This document shows, one piece after another, positions 56,580 to 64,000 of a stretch of DNA of 64,000 bases (its first letter is position 1; each line of letters starts with the position of its first letter). The translations under genes were made by a program, and so were the position numbers. Under the pieces are notes generated by a model. That model saw only the letters and a program-made list of their open reading frames with translations, was not told the origin of the DNA and made no database searches. This DNA comes from Sipunculus nudus. Taxonomy: Eukaryota; Annelida; Sipuncula; Golfingiida; Sipunculidae. The stretch is taken from positions 6,396,101-6,460,100 of the forward strand of contig CM049319.1 of assembly GCA_026874595.1 (NCBI GenBank), written 5' to 3'.

Positions 56580-59500
56580 TAAAATATTTTCTTTTTAATA
56601 TTTAGCTCTGCAACGCTGAAGGCACCATTTTGCACTCGAGATGATTTTGTGAAAGCAACATTCAATAAATATTGGTCAGCAGAACGCAGTGCTCTGCAGC
56701 AGTGCTCTGCAGGGATTGAATGGTTGCAATAGTTCCTGAAGATACCGGGATGCAAGCCCATAGACACACTGATATACCAGAGTCAGAACTTTAAATGCCA
56801 TTCGCTGTTCAACTGGCAACCTGTGAAGAGCATACAAAACTGATTTGATGTGTTTCGAATTTAGTTTTCAAGTGGGGAAATTCTAGCTGCAACAAACATA
56901 CTTAATACGCTGGAGGGGTTTCAGTTGAACAGATATTAACCCGCATCGAATTGCAGGAATCAAGCTTAGTTGTTATAAATTAATGGATGACATTTTCAAG
57001 CGAATCACTATAAAAGTAATTCTTAATTTTGCACGTATTCCGGATGGATGTGCATATTAGCTGAGTTGCACACTGATGACACATGGGCATCCATCGATGC
57101 ATTGGACTTCTTAATGATACGAATATTCCTTGCACAATGCGAGGGTAAAATATATCATTTTTCAATAGTGATGAAAGTGATTGTCAATAGTGATGACATC
57201 ACTAAGAACTCTGTCTTGTCACTGTTTAACTTGAGGGTATGTCTACTCATCCAGCTTTGCACAGATGTTATACAAGTTTCAATCTGACTGATGGCTTCAT
57301 CAATGTCAGTAGATTTGCATGTAATATAAATCTGAATGTCGTCGGCATATACATGGTAAATTAATTATGCTCATTTTACGAAGCAGACATTCTAATGATG
57401 TTGTGTTGATAGTGAAGAAGGTGGGCCCCAATTCTGATCATTGAGGAACCCCACAATTCAGCAACTTTGTTTCGGATTTCACTATTTGATATGGATACTC
57501 TGAGAACGATCCTTTAGGTAAGATGTAACCCATTTTAACACAGTGCCACGGATTGTTAAATTTTGTAATGCTTTGAGGATACAGTCGTGATCTACTGTGT
57601 TAAATGCAGCTGAAAGGTCCAGTATCACAAGCAGCACAATTTTGCATTCACCAACTGCGCAAACAATGTCGTTTTGAACGCGGACAAGTGCGGTCTCGAT
57701 ACTATGCCCTTTCCTGTAGGGAGATTGAAAAAGCTCTTAAAGACCATTGCTATTCAAATATTCCCTAATCTGCTGATCTACCACTTACTTAAGCACTTTT
57801 AAAATAAATGACAGATTGGAGACTGGTCTGAAGTTTTTTGGACAATTTGGATCTAAAGTTTGTTTTTTTGGGCAGAGGGGTCACAAGCACAGACTTGAAT
57901 GCCTCCGGAAAATTTCCCTCTGTCAATGATTTATTGACAATAGCTACAATAACCGCTCAAATTTCAATGAGAACTTTCTTCAGCAATTGTGTTGGGATTG
58001 GGTCCATTGTACAACTCTTATTTGGCAGCGATGCTAAGATCTTTATTATCTTGACTGTTGATAAGATTTTGAAGTTGATGAAGTGGTTTTCCCCATGTCG
58101 AAATGTTGACTTTCTTTTTGTTTGCCTCTTGAATAAAGGAATTTTTAATTTTTGAAATTTGTCATGAAATAGTCCCCAAACATGGCAACCAGCTCAACTG
58201 TTATTTTATAGCAGTTTTGGACTAGATTTCTTACTCAACAGTCTATTTACCACCTGGAATATATGCCTATTATCACCTTTATTTTTCTCAACAGCAGACT
58301 TTAAATAATCTGCTTTTGCCTGACTGATGAGACTATTGACCAAAATTCATCTCTGAATGAACATCTGATGATGGACAGTCAAATGTGTTTTGCGCAAGAG
58401 TCTTTCTGTTGCCTCCGTGCTTGTTTGGCTTCACGTATATTGACAGTGTACTATTTAGCTTCTGAATGAATGGTAATTTTGCGGGGTTTTAAAGGAGCTA
58501 ATTCATCCAAAATGGAAGACAGCACTTTGTTGTATGTGTTGACTATATCGATCATCCAGGGAAAAATCTCAAGTCGCTGCATCAGGCAGCGCACTCTTTG
58601 ATAGCATTTGTCAGGGAACCTTCATTGATGGAATGCAGCTTTCTATATATTACTTCCATCACGGGAAGAGGGTGGTTTGGCGACAGAAAGGTGAGCAAAA
58701 ACCCGGTAATGGTCTGGAAAACTATGATCAACGGAATAGAAGAAACTAAGGAGTCCTGTGTCCTGGTTATAATGAGGTCTAAATGTGACCATTACTGTGT
58801 TTGGAACTTAACACATATTGAGTGAAAACAAACGACACAATTAGACTTAGACACTGAGTGCTGTATTTGGCCCTTTTATCATCCACATGAAAATAAAATA
58901 ACCGACAATCATCAGCAGGCCTTGTACTCTAGAAAGGGTGTACAGGTAATCTGTAAAATCACAGAAAACATGGCTGGCTGACAGGCTATTTTTCTTAGAT
59001 GCTGGGGGTCTGTAGATAAAGGTCAAGCGAATGGTGACCAGGCTCTCCCAATACTTCAAAGGAATCAGATACATTCTATGGACTTATGCTCGGGCACTGC
59101 AGGCTTCTTTGATATATACTTGCTGTCCCTCCTCCCCTGGTTGTCCTTGGATAATGTTTTATATCATAACCTCGGGAAGCAGTTCACTGATGATAACTTT
59201 TTCAATATCTGTGCCAGTGAGCCAGGTTTCTGTCAGTGCCAACAGTCCAGATGCTGGTCAACAATGAAATCTTGCAGGCTAGTGGTTTTAATACAGACCA
59301 TGCATCGAGTAGATCAAATGAAAGTCGAGGGCTTGGCATCGTTTACGCAGAATTGATTTGAATTTCTGGTCATTTTGTCATATTCATATTCATAAATTAG
59401 ATTGCTATGGTTAACATTATGTTTGTTGTGTTAACAAGTCTTAAAGTGCACTGACCTCTGTGGCACACTGACCTTAACCTCTTTGCAATGCCTTTTGATC

Positions 59501-59640
59501 CCCCTTTTGTTGGGTGAATTGTCCTGTGAACAATTCCAAGTGATTTTAAGAATGTCATATGCACTGGGTAACACTCTGTTCATGAGTCCAAGTACAGCTG
59601 ACCACAGGTCCAGGAGGAAACCTCTGTTTAATTAAGACAT
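56580..59640 (-). pseudogene. Dead non-LTR retrotransposon (L2/CR1/Rex1-like LINE) ORF2 remnant
   Basis: Read on the minus strand, pieces in changing frames follow the order of a LINE ORF2. An apurinic-type endonuclease comes first, with LTETWL (about 59240) and IYRPPASKKNSLSASHVF (about 59020-58967). A linker follows with LAPLKPRKITIHSEAK (about 58480). The reverse transcriptase then has YRKGHSIETALVRVQNDI (57717-57664), the catalytic LDLSAAFNTVDHD (57622-57584) and YADD (57349-57338). A C-terminal segment carries LPVEQRMAFKVLTLVYQ (about 56812-56762). The intact protein would nick target DNA and reverse-transcribe its own RNA. Here many stops and frameshifts separate the pieces, including a 13-bp tandem duplication at 56686-56711. 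Only about 80 codons around the RT core (57485-57730) remain open. The 5' end appears truncated within or just before the endonuclease. The exact clade needs a tree. Confidence 0.93.
56686..56711. repeat. 13-bp tandem duplication inside the LINE
   Basis: GCAGTGCTCTGCA occurs twice in a row. Thirteen bases is not a multiple of three, so this alone shifts the frame of the LINE C-terminal region. Confidence 0.85.
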
Positions 59641-59649
59641 TGTAAAGTT

Positions 59650-61280
59650 CACTGGCCTGTAACTTATCCAAATACAATGACTCATAGGGATCAAGCGCAA
59701 ATTGTCCAAGTACTGAATGTCCTGTTTCCCCAGATCAATAAGAACTATAAAAAATTCAAAATATCTGATAATGTGGATGATAATCCTCATAAATACTGTA
59801 GTTTTCCAGAGCAGCAAATTATCGTAGAATTATATAGTGTCTATTTTCAGAGCAATACATGCTAACAATACAGAATAATCAAGAACATTTTGCAGAACAG
59901 AAAATAGGTGCAACCCCTTGGGTGCTGGCCTTAAATTTTCCTATAATCGGGCGAGATGATGTATTGGTTAGTAGTTATAATGAGTTTCGTGAAAAACCAG
60001 CCATTCTTGGTACGTAATCACGGTGATACTCAAAGTTAACGGACGGACTGACATAACGTGGATATACAACGCCCCGTCATAGACGAGCGTATCCAAAGTT
60101 ATTCAAAGCATAACATACTATCTAATATACCGCAACTTTCACACGAATGTTTCAAGAGCAATTTAATAGTACATGTCCAGTTTAAACATATGAATATTTT
60201 ATAATCTAACTGTAATGTCCGACAATATTATGTACGGCATCAGTCATATTAGTTTATAAGAAAAGGGAAGCTGTGAGAAAGTGTGAACCAATGGTGCTGC
60301 TGTAAGACTTTCATTTGGAAGGACGTTTCAAGTCCAAAAACGGGATCTAGGCCTTTCCCTTGATGTTTTAATCGGAATCAGCAAGTTCCATAGACAATCT
60401 GGTACACTGCCTTCGAAAATAAATAACATGCAAGAGTTGCTATGTCAGATATGTGGCTGAGCACAGCTGACCTGACACTCCGAACTTCACTGATCATGAG
60501 GTTTCACACACTGAACATCCATTTGTGTTCAAAGTACTGTCATTCCGCACAGGGAGGTGGTTTGCGGACCGGTCTCATGAAAGGCGTCACTTGTTGGGAG
60601 CAGAGGTGTGTATCTTCGTGATCTTGTGCTGTTCGTACCTTTACTGGTGTTATATTTTGATGTTTTCGGAGACGCATCAAAAATGACCTCACGTGACTCG
60701 CACGGAAGAAGATCAGAGGCTCCTCAGAAATACCTGACGGCACGTGGTGTGGGCAGGCTGACAACCTAACAGCCCATAGCAAGTGCCAAAGTGTCTTCGT
60801 GACACATAGACTTGCCGCCCGGACGGTACTTTGCTTAATAAAAGGACCAGGGTTCTGTTTCAATAAATTTGTTTACGACCAGAGTCCAGTTTGCATACCA
60901 TTGCCACAAGTATGGTAACCATGGTGACTCACACATGAACATGACTTGATCAGTCACTTTGTTGTAAAAGGCCATCTGATACTCATTTCATTATATATCA
61001 ATATTATGTGTCGAGCATATGGAAACTAAAACCGCTCGTCTTAAATGCTTTCCCCGTAAACACGTTTATTCTTTTTTCGGGCTAGTCCGCAAATGACTTC
61101 TAGTTATGTTAATGGGCTTCTAAAGGCTTCAAACACCCTCGAGTGTGTAGGTGTGTGAATGTGTCTCCTTCCGACATCCCACACTGTACTTGTTTACCAT
61201 TTGGGATGATCCTTTCTAAGTATTGGCATAAAACCTTGAATTAGGCTTACACCATTCAATACGCCAGTAAACGCATATAT
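59650..61280. other. Gene-free stretch with a GC-richer patch
   Basis: At 60540-60863 the minus strand has a 107-codon frame starting at TTG in a GC-richer patch. The plus strand also has an open frame through the same patch (about 60690-60918) with several cysteines. Neither has a recognised family, so no gene is called. Confidence 0.35.
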
Positions 61281-61285
61281 CTTGG

Positions 61286-61510
61286 TTTGCCTGGACAGTC
61301 GAGGGGTAAAACGCTCGGCTGTCTCCGCTGCCGATCCGGCTTCGCTCCCCGGCGTGGCTATGCGAGTGGATTGTAGTTGCCCGTCCACGCCGGCGGTTTT
61401 CTCCGGGTTCTCCGGTTTCCTACGCCCCTACAGACTAATGAACGCCTTCATCTGAGCCATTGAGAATGCCTTGATTAGTTATAATTACTATTTGTACAAT
61501 CCATGTAATA
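61286..61510 (+). mobile_element. tRNA-like SINE copy, family C
   Basis: The head GGACAGTCGAGGGGTAAAAC continues to a B-box-like GGCTTCGCTCCCCGGCG. It is followed by CCACGCCGGCGGTTTTCTCC and GGGTTCTCCGGTTTCCTACG, a TTTTCTCCGGGT..TCCGGTTTCC body that recurs in SINE-type repeats of many marine animals (general familiarity, not searched). The minus-strand frame 61194-61388 falls in it and is not a gene. The 3' boundary is approximate. Confidence 0.55.
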
Positions 61511-61514
61511 TGAT

Positions 61515-62300
61515 AAGTTTATAATATTTATCTACCTGATACTGTCTTTATTGCATATATTATGTTATTTGTAATCATAATATATCAGATAACTTTCAGG
61601 GAAAGACGGGTACTAGGGATTATAGGGACTGGGAAACAGAGGTAACAGGGAATATAGAGGTAACAGGCCACATCTGACCTTTGACGTTTCTGTTTCCACG
61701 CTTTCATCTTAATTCTTTACAAGAAAAACAGTTTAATCATAATGAAACTACCATTTATATTAATCATAAGACCGAAGTTACCCCCACACAATTCATATTC
61801 TGTGACTGCTTATAATGCAGTCAATTTATTTCAGGCACAGCAAGCTCAGCAGCAGACAGCTTTCATGGGCTGTTTCACCTTGTAAGGCACGTTACCCAGC
61901 TGAGCTCCATCCAAGCACACGGGTTATCTGTACAACAGTTCGTGCCAGGGTGATATAATCAGCTACATACCAGTAAATCCTAGTCAAAACACAAGGAATA
62001 TATTGATTGGACACCAAGCAACCGCTTTCATCATTAATAGTAAGACTATAAATCTAGGTGAAACAACCAAACAGGTCGAAATGACGCAAAGAACCAGTGC
62101 CGGATATGATTTATTCACAATTATGTCATCCAAAATGATTATGTTGAACCATTATTAGAAATATACTTCTGTTCTGCCAGGCCATAATCTACCCAGCTCG
62201 TCATTATTTAACATCCTTGGCTGCGACTTGCATTTTTCATGGAGTCAAAAATGTACCCGTATGACCCTGATTCCATCACACACACACAAAAACGAAGAAT
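61515..62300. other. Gene-free stretch
   Basis: Contains short GGGAAACAGAGGTAACAGGGAATATAGAGG-like iterations at about 61626-61660. Otherwise no features recognised. Confidence 0.4.
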
Positions 62301-62307
62301 TCCAATC

Positions 62308-62533
62308 TCTCTGTTCACTCCTTACGCAACGGTTATACACTGCAGTCATTTCAGACCAGCGTCGCTTTAATCACTGCTTCGAAGTGTCCAGGGGTCTTAT
62401 CCGATACCACGCTATCTTTGCCCTGTCCTAGCCCTGGTGGTGATAGCCGGAGGATCTTGCTATACAAGCAGCGGTTACGGTGAACGAAACAGAGAACGAA
62501 AGCAATGTGTAACCGCAGCGCCAGGAGTGTAAC
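62308..62533. mobile_element. TIR element, repeat H family, full copy
   Basis: The left end TTCACTCCTTACGCAACGGT and the right end AACCGCAGCGCCAGGAGTGT (to about 62533) are inverse over about 25 bp. The interior has the H blocks GATACCACGCTATC, GCCCTGTCCTAGCCCTGGTG and AAGCAGCGGTTACGGTGAAC. It is non-coding; the plus frame 62228-62431 overlaps it. It gives the boundaries for the rearranged copies at 33 kb and 36.5 kb. Confidence 0.7.
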
Positions 62534-62712
62534 GTTCTCTGGGAAACTTAATAAAATCTTTTAAACAGGCAATAGGCATTCGATCTCCCGTGCACACACT
62601 AGCTGTTTAATGTCCATCTGTAAGAAGGTACAGTTCATGCAGCGTTTACCCTACAAGCCAGCCATATTTCAAATTAATGTTGAGTCCTCCTTGAAAGACG
62701 GATAATTTTTAG

Positions 62713-62998
62713 TTGCCTCCGCTCGGAGGGTATACCTTCATTCCCGTTCGTGTGTGTTTGTGTGTTTGTGTGTTTGTTCACCCGCGCATCATGAACGGAT
62801 TTCGTGAAATTTTCAGGGCTTTTCCGGAATGGACCAAAAAAGAAACTATACGTTTTTGGTGTGGATCCGGCACAATACCCTGATTCAGGAACGGCATGGA
62901 GGAATATTGACAAATGTCAAGTCACTAATGCGCGAATGAACCTGGAAATTTGGGAAGAATAAGTGAATGCAAACACATGGCGGAGGCTTGCATTCCTT
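62713..62998. mobile_element. CCTCCGCC-ended TIR element, copy 2 (uninterrupted)
   Basis: The left end TTGCCTCCGCTCGGAGGGTA and the right end CATGGCGGAGGCTTGCA are inverse at the core. A (GTGTTT)n stretch follows the left end at 62748-62776. It lacks the SINE insert of the 15711-16190 copy, which makes the two a filled and empty site pair. It has no coding capacity. Confidence 0.8.
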
Positions 62999-63302
62999 AG
63001 ATTCCTGCAGAGTTCTAGTTTAGTACATGTTATTTCTTCTTTATATTATGGAACACCTGATTTTACCATTAGGACTTGATGCTTTACTATTGTGAGATAT
63101 ATCTCGTGTTATGATATTCGTATATATCGTGAATTTACCCATGACACTTTACAAAAGAGCACTTAACAATCCTGAGAGACTTGTAAGAACTCATATCGGA
63201 GTTATATCTAACACTCATTTATTTTAGATCCTCGCAGAATTAAACTGGTGCTGTCTTAAACCACATAAACACTAGAATGGCACTCAACAGCAGGGGCGTA
63301 GC

Positions 63303-63303
<1 letters not shown>

Positions 63304-63358
<55 letters not shown>
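63304..63358. repeat. (TA)n microsatellite
   Basis: About 54 bp of uninterrupted TA. Confidence 0.95.
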
Positions 63359-63359
<1 letters not shown>

Positions 63360-63360
<1 letters not shown>

Positions 63361-64000
63361 TTAGGTTCCCTTTGCTATAAGAAGCGGATCCACAGGGGAC
63401 GCCTTCTACGCGCGGCCACCCGTTGAGCTGCAATATTTCTCATTTTATCTAATTTTTCCAATTTTCGTGATTTATTTTTGTTTTTCATATTTGTTTTTTT
63501 TTATTAAATAGCAATTATACTTGATTAAAGTTATCTACAGTTTATAACTTTCAAATTTATTAGTTGAGTATAAAGATATTAACGAACAGCTGCAAAACAA
63601 CTGTAGAGCACCAGGCCATGATTGGGGCGACCGTGAACAATCTCAGGGTTCCTCTGGTGATACCGGTACTCGAAACGCGATCTGTGGTCTTAGCAGTCTT
63701 GTGTGCTGTCGAGACCACGGAACCCAGTAAAATGCAAAGTTTAACATAAGACTTCAACATATCAGTTATTTCACCCCGAGCATTTGTTACAGGTGCCCTT
63801 TTTATTGTGTGACACAGGCGTGACTCGTGTTGTAGCGCCCGTGTCTGGCCGCGTATTGCATTTCTCAGTTTAATCCGTACTGGTTGTCATGCTAGCTTGG
63901 GGCTTTCTCGCCTGGCCGAGCTCGCATGTGAACCCTAATATGTGGAGACACAGCGGTGTTTTTCTAGATGATTCCTGTAACGCGTGTTTACTGTGTGTTG
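63360..64000. other. Gene-free terminal stretch
   Basis: The minus-strand ATG frame 63560-63760 (66 codons) starts with a hydrophobic, signal-like stretch (SYVKLCILLGSVVSTAHK), and the plus strand is also open across the same DNA. No family is recognised. The last 250 bases are less AT-rich but hold nothing I can identify. Confidence 0.35.

Noticed and set aside
57485-57730. Active LINE
   Set aside because: The RT core is open for only about 80 codons and is surrounded by stops, frameshifts and a 13-bp duplication.
58598-58825. Plus-strand open frame within the LINE region
   Set aside because: It is the antisense shadow of the minus-strand LINE remnant.

Overview
The window reads as intergenic or intronic DNA from a eukaryotic, metazoan genome. 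It is AT-rich and has very long (TA)n, (GA)n, (CT)n and (CA)n tracts. It has no closely packed ORFs, no operons and no ribosome-binding sites, and it carries many tRNA-headed SINEs, terminal-inverted-repeat (TIR) elements and one dead LINE. The TIR and SINE styles (CCTCCGCC-ended and GGGGCGGATCC-ended elements, and a tRNA-Arg-like SINE) suggest a marine invertebrate, probably a mollusc and perhaps a bivalve. That placement is inference from general familiarity and was not tested by a search.

Layout. 0-13 kb: unique AT-rich sequence with two large (TA)n tracts at 6.3-6.6 kb, a TIR element at 3.1-3.4 kb, a SINE at 4.6 kb, three near-perfect palindromes (6.2, 8.3 and 11.4 kb), a diverged duplicated segment (8.8 and 10.5 kb) and one weak candidate exon (6.74-7.08 kb). 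13-28 kb: scattered TIR elements (15.7, 18.0, 24.0, 26.7 and 27.6 kb), including one with a tRNA-like SINE nested inside it, and CRE-type TGACGTCA palindromes. 28-45 kb: SINE copies in close succession (30.8 and 32.1 kb), a head-to-head palindromic repeat (32.9-33.2 kb), hAT-like GGCGGATCC elements (28.3 and 44.3 kb) and a promoter-like CRE plus TATA cluster (43.2 kb). 45.7-52.05 kb: a recent tandem triplication of a 2.18-kb unit, each unit carrying a (GA)n tract and the same tRNA-Arg-like SINE. 55.8-59.6 kb: a tandem array of about 320-bp monomers abutting a minus-strand, multiply frameshifted L2/CR1/Rex1-like LINE with recognisable endonuclease and reverse transcriptase motifs. 60-64 kb: another SINE-like copy, two TIR elements and a (TA)n tract.

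No complete cellular protein-coding gene, rRNA gene, functional tRNA gene or CRISPR array could be supported. The only protein family recognised with confidence is the LINE endonuclease/reverse transcriptase. The most interesting content is structural: the triplication, a sub-100-bp TIR element with a 12-bp target duplication, the palindromic repeats, and an apparent excess of perfect TGACGTCA sites, two of which lie just upstream of TATA motifs. No previously undescribed functional gene system is evident.
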